Shown here in pieces: positions 25,517 to 33,981 of a DNA stretch of 53,685 nt (positions are counted from its first letter, which is position 1; every line of letters starts with the position of its first letter). This DNA is from UBA2277 sp035477615 (GTDB lineage: Bacteria > Patescibacteriota > Microgenomatia > UBA1400 > MFAQ01). The notes beneath the pieces are model-generated. The model worked only from the letters and a program-made list of their open reading frames with translations, was not told where the DNA came from and did no database searches. Position numbers and translations under genes: made by a program. The stretch is from NCBI GenBank assembly GCA_035477615.1, contig DATIKJ010000002.1, forward strand, positions 1 through 53,685, written 5' to 3'.

Positions 25517-26149
25517 TTATTTATTGATTATGGCTGTATTGTAGCTTAAATATTTTTTGGGTATCAACTTCTCCATAATATACTCGTAAATCTTCCAAAA
25601 AGATATAAACTTTTGAGGATAGAAATGTGCTTCAAAATATTTGAACTGGGCTTGTGGAAATACCTTTATTATAATTTTTTTGAAATATTTTTGAGTAAAG
25701 TGATTGTGGCCTAGCATCTTGACCATGTGAGGATAGAAAAGTGGATTATAACGATTGCCCTCTACAATTACTATTGTCCCTCCTTTTTTACAAACTCTTT
25801 TTACTTCTCTCAAACCTGATATGTGCTTTGAAAAACTTTGATCTATTTCATCTATATGATGAAGAATATCATGTAAAAATACATAATCGAATGAGGAATC
25901 AGGGAAAGGAATGTTGTAAATACCGCCTTTTTTATATTTTAAACCTTGAATTTTTTTTAAACGATCATTTTTGTAGATGTCAACTCCATAAGTTTTGAGT
26001 TTGTATTCGTTAATAAAAATTTCTGAATCACTACCATCTCCACACCCTAAATCTAATATTTTTTTATTTTTTTCAAATTTGAAATTTAATTTATCAAATA
26101 AGTCTGCCTTATACTGTCCATATTTTTTGAAGAATTTTGAGTAGTTCAT
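25517..26149 (-). CDS. Class I SAM-dependent methyltransferase
   Basis: The 210-residue protein begins MNYSKFFKKYGQYKADL and has KILDLGCGDGSDSEIF (30-45), YGVDIYKN, FDYVFLHDILHHIDEI and VKRVCKKGGTIVIVEGNRYNP. These are class I SAM-methyltransferase blocks. The tail is basic and aromatic and may bind a membrane-linked acceptor. It shares one base with the upstream methyltransferase and is 12 bases from the ColD-like gene. That placement makes an O-methylated deoxysugar an attractive but unproven product. Confidence 0.82.
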   Translation of the reverse strand: MNYSKFFKKYGQYKADLFDKLNFKFEKNKKILDLGCGDGSDSEIFINEYKLKTYGVDIYKNDRLKKIQGLKYKKGGIYNIPFPDSSFDYVFLHDILHHIDEIDQSFSKHISGLREVKRVCKKGGTIVIVEGNRYNPLFYPHMVKMLGHNHFTQKYFKKIIIKVFPQAQFKYFEAHFYPQKFISFWKIYEYIMEKLIPKKYLSYNTAIINK

Positions 26150-27018
26150 TATTTTTTTTCTAAATATAAATAAAGAACGCTACCGTGTTTAAATATATTA
26201 GCGATAATCGAGAATGGATATAAGATTAAAAACAATGTAAAGAAAATAAATGACGAAAATATAGATTTTTCAAGATTCATTGATAATCCACGAATTGATC
26301 CAGCCGCAATACCCATTGGATAGCTTCCTGATTGAATAATTTTAAAGCCATTTTTTTTAGCGATTTTTTCTAAATTATTAATATTAAATATTTTTACATG
26401 AGTTTTTTCCGAAAAACACGCCCAATATTTACCAAATATCATTAACGAATATGAAGATGTGTTTGGGGTATATATTAATATCTTTGCTTTAGGATTCGAT
26501 ATTTTATATATTCTTTTAAAAAAAGTGTCGGGGTTTGATAGGTGTTCGATGACATGCGAGGCTCTAATAAAATCAAACTTAACTTTTGGATGATATTTTT
26601 CAAATTGAATATGAGAAACAGAAATATTTTTAATTTTTTTTGCCTCTTTAAATGCCGCATCATTTATTTCTACTCCGTATTTTTTCCACCCAGAAGGAAT
26701 CATGGAAAGAAAAATTCCAGTGTTACAACCAATATCAAGAAAATTTCCTTGATCGCGTTTTATTCGTGGAACATATGTCAAAAAAGAAGAAATTACTTTA
26801 CTTGTAAAACTGGGATGTTTTTGAAAATTATTGGCTTGAAGTTTATGAAATAAACTTCTTATCTTTGAATATAGTGTCTCACCAGCAACATATGACTCGA
26901 CAAACGCATTGTATTTTGTTTTTCTAATATTTTTTTGAGTATAAATATTATAAATACCAGTATTTTTCTCAATTTTAACCAACCTTCCATCTCGTAGGGT
27001 AAATCGATTATTTTCCAT
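26149..27018 (-). CDS. SAM-dependent methyltransferase with C-terminal membrane segment
   Basis: From the ATG at 27018 the protein is 289 residues. Motif I is FLDIGCNTGIFLSMIP (93-108), then YGVEIND, IRASHVIEHLSNP and AKILIYTPNTSSYS. The C-terminal 50 residues contain a strong hydrophobic stretch (SSFIFFTLFLILYPFSIIANIF) and a short tail, so the enzyme is probably membrane-anchored. That suits a lipid-linked substrate. A reading to 27042 adds eight residues and lengthens the overlap with the CgeB-like gene from 11 to 35 bases. Confidence 0.82.
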   Translation of the reverse strand: MENNRFTLRDGRLVKIEKNTGIYNIYTQKNIRKTKYNAFVESYVAGETLYSKIRSLFHKLQANNFQKHPSFTSKVISSFLTYVPRIKRDQGNFLDIGCNTGIFLSMIPSGWKKYGVEINDAAFKEAKKIKNISVSHIQFEKYHPKVKFDFIRASHVIEHLSNPDTFFKRIYKISNPKAKILIYTPNTSSYSLMIFGKYWACFSEKTHVKIFNINNLEKIAKKNGFKIIQSGSYPMGIAAGSIRGLSMNLEKSIFSSFIFFTLFLILYPFSIIANIFKHGSVLYLYLEKK

Positions 27019-28066
27019 AATTACCTTTTTTAAAACTTTCAAATAAGTCTAAAATCTGCTGAGCTCTGTTGTGATAAGAATGAAATTTTATTACTTTTTT
27101 ATATCCTGCTTTGGAAATTTTCTTTCTTTCTTTATCATGTTTAAGATAATATGCAATTTTTTTTGAAAAATCTTTGGAGTTTTTGGCTATAACAAGTTCT
27201 TTTTCAGAAAAGTATTTTCTAATTATTGGAAGATTGTCACAAATTTCAAATCCACCACAAGCAAGAATCTTAAAGGTTCTTTCGTTAATTTCACAATTAT
27301 GTTTAATAACATGATTTTCGTGAACATTGAGACAAATTTTTGAAGATGAATAGAGTCTTCTTTCATCATCTACAGTAAGCATTAATTTTCTGACATTTTT
27401 AAATGGCTCAATATTGAAATATTGGCCAAATTTTTGAATTATGCCCAAAAATCGATTCCATGCAGTCCAATCGCTTCCAAAAATTTTTATCTGGTATTTT
27501 TTTATTAAAGGAAATATATTTTTTTTAAGATATTCTCTTTTTGATGGTAAGAAACTACCAACATAGTTGAAATCATATATAAAATCTTTTGAATATTCAG
27601 GGAAATATACAGTTTTGTCAGCAGCTAAAAGAATTGTTTCAAATTTTTTACTGGTTCCTTCGACAAATCCTTTCATTAAAGGTTCGTCTTGTTCAAACCA
27701 ATGCCAATAGATGTCTCCCGCTATATTATTTTTAATTAGTTGAATATATTTTTTATTGTCCTTTAGAGCTTCTGCTCCAAATATATTTGTTAGATGATTC
27801 CATGATCCAACTTGGCAGAAAACAACCATTCCTTTTTTGCGATATTTTTCTAGAATATTTAAATCTAGGAATTTTAAGTGATAAAAGTTTAATCCATACA
27901 TAAATATATCTGGACGATTTTTTTTCAAAAATAACTCTAAATCCTCATTTGAAGTGAGAGTAATAAATTTATGCCCCATGTCTTCAAATGCATTTTTATA
28001 TCCATCATGGATAAACTTAGCAGCATATACCGTCTCCTTACTTGGAAGAAAAAAAACAATTTTCAT
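27008..28066 (-). CDS. CgeB-like glycosyltransferase (Glyco_trans_1_2 type, GT-B fold)
   Basis: The 352-residue protein begins MKIVFFLPSKETVYAAKFIHDGY and shows DIFMYGLNFYH, a middle segment FNYVGSFLPSKREYL (166-180), FGSDW, LNVHENHV (246-253) and the C-terminal signature NERTFKILACGGFEICDNLP (261-280) followed by a helical YLKHDKERKKISKAGYK. This order matches CgeB/spore-maturation-type GT-B proteins (PF13524 region), which occur in many glycan loci. It overlaps the epimerase gene by 4 bases. Sugar unknown. Confidence 0.78.
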   Translation of the reverse strand: MKIVFFLPSKETVYAAKFIHDGYKNAFEDMGHKFITLTSNEDLELFLKKNRPDIFMYGLNFYHLKFLDLNILEKYRKKGMVVFCQVGSWNHLTNIFGAEALKDNKKYIQLIKNNIAGDIYWHWFEQDEPLMKGFVEGTSKKFETILLAADKTVYFPEYSKDFIYDFNYVGSFLPSKREYLKKNIFPLIKKYQIKIFGSDWTAWNRFLGIIQKFGQYFNIEPFKNVRKLMLTVDDERRLYSSSKICLNVHENHVIKHNCEINERTFKILACGGFEICDNLPIIRKYFSEKELVIAKNSKDFSKKIAYYLKHDKERKKISKAGYKKVIKFHSYHNRAQQILDLFESFKKGNYGK

Positions 28067-29013
28067 TTAACAATGGAGATTTTTCTGTATTTTAACAATT
28101 CTTTTATTCCATCAAGTAAAGATATTTTGGGTGTCCATCCAGTTTCTTTGGTTATAAGCGAATGGTCTATTGAGTAATATAGAAGTTCACCTGGTCTTTC
28201 GTCACAAAATATTGGTTTTGCCTTTTTACCTAATAAATTAGCAATCATTCTGTACACATCAAGAAGGCTTGTCTCGAGAGATGTTCCAATGTTAAACACT
28301 TTGTTTCTTTTTGTTTTTGGTAAATCGATAATATGATTTATACCTGATATTGCGTCTGATATATATAAGTAATCTCTTGTTTTAGTTCCATCGCCATATA
28401 TTTCTGCTTGTTTGTTTGAAATTAATTTGGTGATGTAATCAGCTAATGCTCCCTTGTCTTGTCTTGGACCGTAGATTGTGGCAGGTCTTAGACCAACATA
28501 TTCGATACCGTACACATTGTGATAAAACTCAAGATAATTTTCGATGGTGTTTTTGGATATAGAATAAGGAGATATTGGTTTATATACTTCATCCTCACTA
28601 ATCGGTCTATTGTCTGTGTTTCCATAAATAAATCCTGAAGAAATATAGATAAAAAGTTTTGGAGAATATTTTCTACACGCTTCAAGTAAATTTAGTGAAC
28701 CTACAAGTGTTTGAAAATCGAATATTGGATCTTTTATTGATAAAGGAACATTCGTATTTGCAGCCAAATGAAAAACATATTCTGGTTTAAAATTGGAAAA
28801 TATTTTCAGAAGTGGTTTGTATTTAGTTGTAGATAACTTAATAAATTTACATTTTTTATTAATATTTTTTTTATTTCCTGAGGAAAGGTCATCAATAATC
28901 ACAACGTCGTTGTTTCTAGAAATCAAATCATCAACCAGGTGTGAACCAATAAAGCCCGCACCTCCCGTAACAAGAACTCTTTTATTTGATAAATAATTGG
29001 TTTTTCTTTTCAT
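28063..29013 (-). CDS. NAD-dependent sugar epimerase/dehydratase (GalE-like SDR)
   Basis: From the ATG at 29013 the protein is 316 residues. It has RVLVTGGAGFIGSHL (12-26), IDDLSSG (40-46), FHLAANTNV, ISSGFIYG (124-131), the catalytic Y150-x3-K154 (YSISK), LRPATIYGPRQ and GDGTKTRDYLYISDA. These mark the extended SDR group of UDP-glucose 4-epimerases and TDP-sugar enzymes. The start lies 7 bases after the GT11 stop. An extension to 29166 would overlap GT11 by 146 bases with no SDR sequence. It may epimerise a UDP-sugar, or it may act on the ColD-like product as reductase or epimerase, since no classical ColC is visible. Confidence 0.85.
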   Translation of the reverse strand: MKRKTNYLSNKRVLVTGGAGFIGSHLVDDLISRNNDVVIIDDLSSGNKKNINKKCKFIKLSTTKYKPLLKIFSNFKPEYVFHLAANTNVPLSIKDPIFDFQTLVGSLNLLEACRKYSPKLFIYISSGFIYGNTDNRPISEDEVYKPISPYSISKNTIENYLEFYHNVYGIEYVGLRPATIYGPRQDKGALADYITKLISNKQAEIYGDGTKTRDYLYISDAISGINHIIDLPKTKRNKVFNIGTSLETSLLDVYRMIANLLGKKAKPIFCDERPGELLYYSIDHSLITKETGWTPKISLLDGIKELLKYRKISIVK

Positions 29014-29020
29014 ATTACTT

Positions 29021-29896
29021 TTAATTTTTGATTGTCTTCCATTCGGGGGAAACCATTGATAATTCTTTAGATAGTTTGGATGTTGTCCATTGATTTGGCA
29101 ATAAGACGATTTTGTTTTTGTGTTTATTAAGCTGAGCAGCCCACCAACTAAATGAACTATTGGCAATAATATTATGCTGGCATCGACTCATTAAGTACAT
29201 ATCCTCCCATGCTTTGTTATTACTCACAAAGTAAGTCGGACAATTTGTTTTTATATTTTTTTTTGCCCAAGAAAAATCATCTGAAAATACAAAATAAGAA
29301 AGTGATTTTGATTTTTTGTTGAGATATTTTATACATCGTCTGTAATAAACAACTCCACATGGTTCAAAAATTTTTCTAACTCTTCCATTTGACACATAAT
29401 CTCCACGACGAACATGAATAGCAACAGAATTGGTGCTATTTATTTTCTTTAAAATGTTATTTGCCTGAAAAGATAATTTATTTGAAAATGTGAATAGTTT
29501 AGATAATTCCGAGATATTTCCGAGATATTTATCACCTTGCCAGTAACCTTCAATATAATAGTTTTTACATGAATCAAATTTACGAAACACTTCTTGATAA
29601 TTCTCTTCAGTTACTACGCAAGGAAAAAAAATAGATGATAGATTTAAAGATTTTACTAAGCGATAAAATAGTCTTCCAATTCCTGACTGAGGAAAACCAG
29701 AACTTGAAATATCCTCTGAAGAAGCATGTATTATTTTTGTTTTAAAACAATCTAATGAATAGCCTCTTTTTGTACAGAATAGAGCATCTGTAAAATGAAC
29801 CTTCAATGGAATTCCTAGAGATATTGATTTATTTTTGCCAAACGCATATTGAAACATTTGATTTCCCAAACCTCCGGTTAGATTTATGATAATCAT
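29021..29896 (-). CDS. GT11 family alpha-1,2-fucosyltransferase-like enzyme
   Basis: The 291-residue protein matches the GT11 family throughout: INLTGGLGNQMFQYAFG (4-20), the IEGYWQ block (115-120), AIHVRRGDYV (159-168) for the GDP-sugar site, FSDDFSW and HNIIANSSFSWWAAQL (241-256), ending with PNQW and W. GT11 enzymes transfer L-fucose from GDP-fucose in alpha-1,2 linkage, usually to galactose. At least one relative from a colitose O-antigen acts on GDP-colitose. GDP-fucose synthase (Fcl/WcaG) is not in the window, while Gmd and a ColD-like enzyme are, so the real donor is open. It overlaps the upstream GT2 stop by one base. Confidence 0.9.
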   Translation of the reverse strand: MIIINLTGGLGNQMFQYAFGKNKSISLGIPLKVHFTDALFCTKRGYSLDCFKTKIIHASSEDISSSGFPQSGIGRLFYRLVKSLNLSSIFFPCVVTEENYQEVFRKFDSCKNYYIEGYWQGDKYLGNISELSKLFTFSNKLSFQANNILKKINSTNSVAIHVRRGDYVSNGRVRKIFEPCGVVYYRRCIKYLNKKSKSLSYFVFSDDFSWAKKNIKTNCPTYFVSNNKAWEDMYLMSRCQHNIIANSSFSWWAAQLNKHKNKIVLLPNQWTTSKLSKELSMVSPEWKTIKN

Positions 29897-30729
29897 TATC
29901 TCTGATATATATATAAAATATTTTTATAGATTTTGAAAATTGATATAACAATTATATTGGGAAATTTTTGCATTATTTTTGATACAAAAATAAATATTAA
30001 ATCAAGAACGTTCATACTGTACCCTATTGAATTTCTATATCTCCACCTTACGTTGAGAGTATCTTTAATTTGCTTAGATAGTTGTGAATAAGTATTTGAC
30101 TGATTATGTTCTCTATATTTTAGAAGAACTTCTTGTATGTTTGCGAATTTCGAAACTGATCCAATTCTAAAACTCATATCTAAATCTTCAGCAGAAGAGA
30201 GTGTAATATCATATTTTCCAAGTGCTTTAATTATTTTACTTCTAATGATTGAACATGGCTGAGCAACAGGTGACATTCTAAAAATATTATTCCTTAAATG
30301 TTTGTCTGATTTGGAATAGTATCTAATTCCAGTTTTACCTTTACTGTTAAAACAATCTAAAAATCCCCCACAAATTCCAACACATGTATTATGTTCCATG
30401 AATTTTACTTGTTTTTCAATTCTTGATGTAATTGAAATATCATCAGCGTCTTGCCATATTATGTACTTTCCTTTTGCATGTTTAACTAATTTGTTTCTAC
30501 TTACAGCAATACCTTGGTTTTTTTCGTTTTTATCAAACTTAATTCTTTTATCTAACAAGGAAAATTTTTTGATGACTTTTAGTGTTTTGTCCGTTGAACA
30601 ATCGTCAATAATTATCAACTCAAAATTTTTGTATGTTTGCCGAAGAATACTTTTAATTGCTTCGTCAATAAATTGTTCAGCATTGTATGCTGGCATTAAC
30701 ACAGACACTAACGGTTCCAATCTATTCAT
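29896..30729 (-). CDS. Glycosyltransferase family 2
   Basis: The 277-residue GT2 has VSVLMPAYNAEQFIDEAI (8-25), LIIIDDCSTDKT (38-49), NQGIAVSRN, IIWQDADDISI (90-100) and SSAEDLDMSFRIG, an acidic catalytic block of the capsule/O-antigen GT2 subgroup. The C-terminus is hydrophobic and basic and probably binds the membrane. The gene is AT-rich like its neighbours at 16.4-30.7 kb. It ends one base into the GT11 start and overlaps the DPM-like gene upstream by 8 bases. Sugar and linkage unknown. Confidence 0.87.
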   Translation of the reverse strand: MNRLEPLVSVLMPAYNAEQFIDEAIKSILRQTYKNFELIIIDDCSTDKTLKVIKKFSLLDKRIKFDKNEKNQGIAVSRNKLVKHAKGKYIIWQDADDISITSRIEKQVKFMEHNTCVGICGGFLDCFNSKGKTGIRYYSKSDKHLRNNIFRMSPVAQPCSIIRSKIIKALGKYDITLSSAEDLDMSFRIGSVSKFANIQEVLLKYREHNQSNTYSQLSKQIKDTLNVRWRYRNSIGYSMNVLDLIFIFVSKIMQKFPNIIVISIFKIYKNILYIYQR

Positions 30730-31543
30730 AACGAAGCACTAGATTCCGATCTCCCTGCCATCGATCGATGTGATTGTCATCATAGTAATGAAGGAAATGA
30801 ATGCGATAGATAATGGCTAAATAATCAACAATAAAATTTTGAATTGACTGAATCCCAATATTACTGGCAAAATTATAATTAATTTCTACTGGTGATTCGT
30901 AAATCTTTTTAAAACCTAGATGGTTAGCAACAGCGAGCATTTCCAAATCAAAAGCCCAACGCTTGACCATTAATCTGGGAAGAACTTTAACCAAGACTTT
31001 CCTTTTAAAGACTTTTAAGCCTGTTTGAGTGTCGGAAACATCAAGTCCGAAAAAGAAACGGGTGGCTTTTTGAACGATAAAGCTTAAAATTTTTCTTCTC
31101 CATGGGTAATTAACTCTGCTGGCATGATGACGCTTGGAACCAACAATAATATCGGCGTCATACCACTTGAGGTGTTCAAGAGCTAAGCCAATACCTTTAG
31201 CATGGAGATCTGAGCCGGCATCAATGAAAGCAATGATACCTCCTTTGGCTCTTGCCATACCGTAACGGATTGCATAACCCTTACCTTTGTTGAGTGAGTA
31301 AAAATAGATTTTGATATTTTTTTCTTTGATTTTTTTGGCAAGTTCAATGGTGTGGTCGGCTTTATTTTTTCTCCCGTCGACGACACAAATAATTTCGTAA
31401 GAACGATCAAGATTGTTTAAATATTTTTTTAGAGTGGAGAGGTCGCGATAGATAGTTTTGCAGTTGTAGGCAGGAACAATAACAGACAATAGATTGGGGT
31501 CTGATTTACCAATTTTAATTTTTTTAGTGGTTTTAATTGCCAT
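30722..31543 (-). CDS. DPM-like polyprenyl-phosphate glycosyltransferase (GT2)
   Basis: The 273-residue GT2 carries LLSVIVPAYNC (18-28), IICVVDGRKNKADH (51-64), LNKGKGYAIRYG (84-95), IAFIDAGSDLH (104-114), IIVGSKRHHAS and VSDTQTGLKVFK (169-180). These blocks resemble the DPM1/polyprenyl-phosphate glycosyltransferase group, although the usual DDGS reads VDGR and the DAD reads DAGSD. It lacks a membrane tail. Its product, a polyprenyl-phosphate sugar, would serve GT-C enzymes outside the membrane. It is the second of two such genes in the window and lies between the low-GC block and the second flippase. Confidence 0.82.
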   Translation of the reverse strand: MAIKTTKKIKIGKSDPNLLSVIVPAYNCKTIYRDLSTLKKYLNNLDRSYEIICVVDGRKNKADHTIELAKKIKEKNIKIYFYSLNKGKGYAIRYGMARAKGGIIAFIDAGSDLHAKGIGLALEHLKWYDADIIVGSKRHHASRVNYPWRRKILSFIVQKATRFFFGLDVSDTQTGLKVFKRKVLVKVLPRLMVKRWAFDLEMLAVANHLGFKKIYESPVEINYNFASNIGIQSIQNFIVDYLAIIYRIHFLHYYDDNHIDRWQGDRNLVLRYE

Positions 31544-31553
31544 CTATGTTCGG

Positions 31554-31559
31554 ATTATA
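31554..31559 (-). promoter_or_regulatory. Candidate -10 element (TATAAT) ahead of the DPM-like gene at 31543
   Basis: On the minus strand a perfect TATAAT ends 10 bases before the ATG at 31543, overlapping the last codons and stop of the flippase gene. No good -35 lies at 16-18 bases. AT-rich coding sequence makes chance TATAAT common, so this is a modest call. It would place a fresh transcription start near the upstream border of the AT-rich block. Confidence 0.3.
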
Positions 31560-32817
31560 TATGTTTTGATTGAGGAAATCTCTTGGAATATATGTATAAC
31601 AAAAGTGAGATGAAGAGGACAATTTGGAGAACAAAATTAGCAAGAACTGTATTGGTAAATGAATTTCTAAAAAAATAGACACTAATCGGTTGAATAATAG
31701 TAGCCAGTAAAAGCAAAATATTTGCCTGAGGTTTACCTGTGGCCATAAGATAGGTAAGGATAAACTGACTGAAACCCAAAAAAGCCATGGAAAAAGCAAA
31801 GAAGGAGAGAAGGGGTGAAGCTTCAAGATAGGCGGCGCCAGATAGAAGAGTAATAACTTTGACTGGAAAGAGGCTGAAAATGGTAGCCCCTATGATGCCA
31901 AAAACAAGTATCGCTGAACCAAGTTTTAAGAAAATAGATTTTGTAGAAGTATTTTGAGCGTGACGATGAGCCGCCATAGGGAGAACTAAAGCACTAATTG
32001 GGGTAAGACCAAAAAGGATCATCCTGCCGAGAATAGAAAGAGATGAGTACAAACCAGAGGTGTGGGAGTCAAAAAATGCACGAACCATAAGAACGTCTGT
32101 TGAGATTAAAGAAGCAGTTCCTAGAGCAAAGATAAAACTGTAACCAGTAAAACCTGATAAATTAAATTTTGTTTTATTTGTTTGATTAATTTGTGGGATG
32201 ACACTTTGGCGAATTGAAAGAAATAAAATTATGGAAGTGATGGCACCAGCAACTAGCTGGCCTAGTACGGCTCCAGTGGCTCCCATACCAAGCTTTATAA
32301 AGAATACTGAAAGAAGAATGGTAGCAGTTACACCCAAGAAACCAACAATTGTTTGATAGACAAATTTTTGGAAAGCAATAATGTATGAATTGACGATGGT
32401 TTGAAAAAGGGAAATAAATATACTGACCCCTAAAACAACGAAGGCCATAGACTGAGCTTTAAAGATCGTTGCAAGTTGATTGGAAAAAACAATTAAGAGA
32501 GAGCCGAGAATAAAAACAATGGGACTAATACGTTTGAGAAGATAGTAAAAAAATTGATTAATTGAGATACTATCCCCTTTTCCTTTGAAGTTTGCCACAA
32601 ATTTGGTAACAACATTGGCAATAGTACCCATGGGAATTCCTAATAGATAAAGAAGGCTTAAATAAGATAAAAACTCACCGTATTCTGATGGAACTAAGAG
32701 ACGAAGAAGAATAAGATGAAAGAGATAACGAGAAAAACTTAGGGCAAAATTACCAAAGTAATAAAAAGCGCTTGAGCGAGCAGTTGGTGTAGAAATTGCG
32801 CGAAAAAGACGCTTCAT
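31555..32817 (-). CDS. Wzx-type polysaccharide flippase (MOP superfamily)
   Basis: This 420-residue protein has about 12 membrane helices. The N-terminus reads YYFGNFALSFSRYLFHLILLRLLVPSEYGEFLSYLSL, the flippase start pattern. Later blocks include FALGTASLISTDVLMVRAFFD and GLYSSLSILGRMILFGLTPI. The last pattern is also shared with lipid II flippase relatives, but locus context favours a lipid-linked oligosaccharide flippase. It is about the same length as the flippase at 13202 but the two are not near copies. A 21-base gap separates it from the PIG-V-like gene. Confidence 0.88.
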   Translation of the reverse strand: MKRLFRAISTPTARSSAFYYFGNFALSFSRYLFHLILLRLLVPSEYGEFLSYLSLLYLLGIPMGTIANVVTKFVANFKGKGDSISINQFFYYLLKRISPIVFILGSLLIVFSNQLATIFKAQSMAFVVLGVSIFISLFQTIVNSYIIAFQKFVYQTIVGFLGVTATILLSVFFIKLGMGATGAVLGQLVAGAITSIILFLSIRQSVIPQINQTNKTKFNLSGFTGYSFIFALGTASLISTDVLMVRAFFDSHTSGLYSSLSILGRMILFGLTPISALVLPMAAHRHAQNTSTKSIFLKLGSAILVFGIIGATIFSLFPVKVITLLSGAAYLEASPLLSFFAFSMAFLGFSQFILTYLMATGKPQANILLLLATIIQPISVYFFRNSFTNTVLANFVLQIVLFISLLLYIYSKRFPQSKHI

Positions 32818-32838
32818 ATAACAAGTTTAGCATGCAGG

Positions 32839-33981
32839 CTAAGCAACAAAGTAGCCACGAGTAAAAAAGGAAATGGCAAGAAAAGAAAATACTATAGAAA
32901 TTACGAAATATAAATATCGAATATAAGGGTGTTGTTTTTCTAAGAAAGAAGCGAAAAAACCAAAAAGTGGAAACAGCACCAAAACATATCGTGGCAGACT
33001 AGAGAAAGTTCCGGTAAAGGTTGGCAAGATGTAGGATAAAAAGCAGTATAGCCAATAAGAGGGGCGGATTTTTTTAATAGAGAAAATTATTAAACATAAA
33101 AATCCTAGACCGACAAGAAATTCCAAAAGAACAGTGAAAAAAAGTGGATCTGTGTGATCCACAAAAATAATCATTCTAATATATCGATAGAAAACTTGAT
33201 GAAGTAAGATGAGTTTGTCAATCACCCGGTTTGAACCAATGGCTGACTGAGTGGTGATAAAAGTAATAGCGCTACCAGTATTTATCAACTGATATTGCAT
33301 ATAACTAAAAAGCCCCAGTGGTGGTAAAGATAGCCAAATTAATTGCGGCTTTAACATGTTTTTGATTTTTGAGCCATAAGCAAGATAAAACTCAAGAATG
33401 AGCGCTGGCCAGAGAAAAATACCGGTAATTCTTGTAGCTGAAGCTATACAAGCAAAAATACCAGCAAGAAAAAAATTATTTTTGCGCGCAAAGTAGAATG
33501 TTAGAACAGATAAAAGAAGAAAGATCGATTCGGTATAAACAGAACCAAAGAAAAAAGCAGTTGGGAAAATCATTATCAGAGTAAGAGCAAATCGAGAGAT
33601 TTTTTCTTTGTAGTCTAATAGAAAAAGTTTGTAAAGAAAAAAGAGAGATGTCAAGAAAGCTAAATTACTAATAATGATGCCAGAGTATGTGTAGTGATGA
33701 ACTATGGTGTTTACAGTACTAATCAACCAAGGATAGACAGGGAAAAAAGCTGACATCAAACTAGTTTTACCAGCAGCACCGTGGCCATAAATGGCTAGAG
33801 TAATATAGTGAACACCATCGAAGTTTGCCCACATTTGAAACAGATTTCGGCCAAAATCTGTTTCAGAAAGAAACGTAAAACCTGGACGAATTGGAAGAAC
33901 AAACATTATTGGAAAAACAGCAACAAAAACCAAGGTTCGCCAAGCAATAAAACGAAAAAGAAAGTCTTTGATTTTAAGCAT
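32839..33981 (-). CDS. PIG-V-like GT-C mannosyltransferase
   Basis: The 380-residue membrane protein has WANFDGVHYITLAIYGHG (51-68), FFPVYPWLI (79-87), FPTAFFFGSVYTESIFLLL, SATRITGIFLWPALI and SSLPRYVLVLFP. This order matches the PIG-V family (PF04188), the second mannosyltransferase of eukaryotic GPI assembly, which has bacterial relatives with unknown acceptors. The DGVHY Asp is the likely catalytic base. It would use a polyprenyl-phosphate mannose-type donor outside the membrane, fitting the DPM-like genes here. It overlaps the GT4 gene upstream by 8 bases. Confidence 0.82.
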   Translation of the reverse strand: MLKIKDFLFRFIAWRTLVFVAVFPIMFVLPIRPGFTFLSETDFGRNLFQMWANFDGVHYITLAIYGHGAAGKTSLMSAFFPVYPWLISTVNTIVHHYTYSGIIISNLAFLTSLFFLYKLFLLDYKEKISRFALTLIMIFPTAFFFGSVYTESIFLLLSVLTFYFARKNNFFLAGIFACIASATRITGIFLWPALILEFYLAYGSKIKNMLKPQLIWLSLPPLGLFSYMQYQLINTGSAITFITTQSAIGSNRVIDKLILLHQVFYRYIRMIIFVDHTDPLFFTVLLEFLVGLGFLCLIIFSIKKIRPSYWLYCFLSYILPTFTGTFSSLPRYVLVLFPLFGFFASFLEKQHPYIRYLYFVISIVFSFLAISFFTRGYFVA

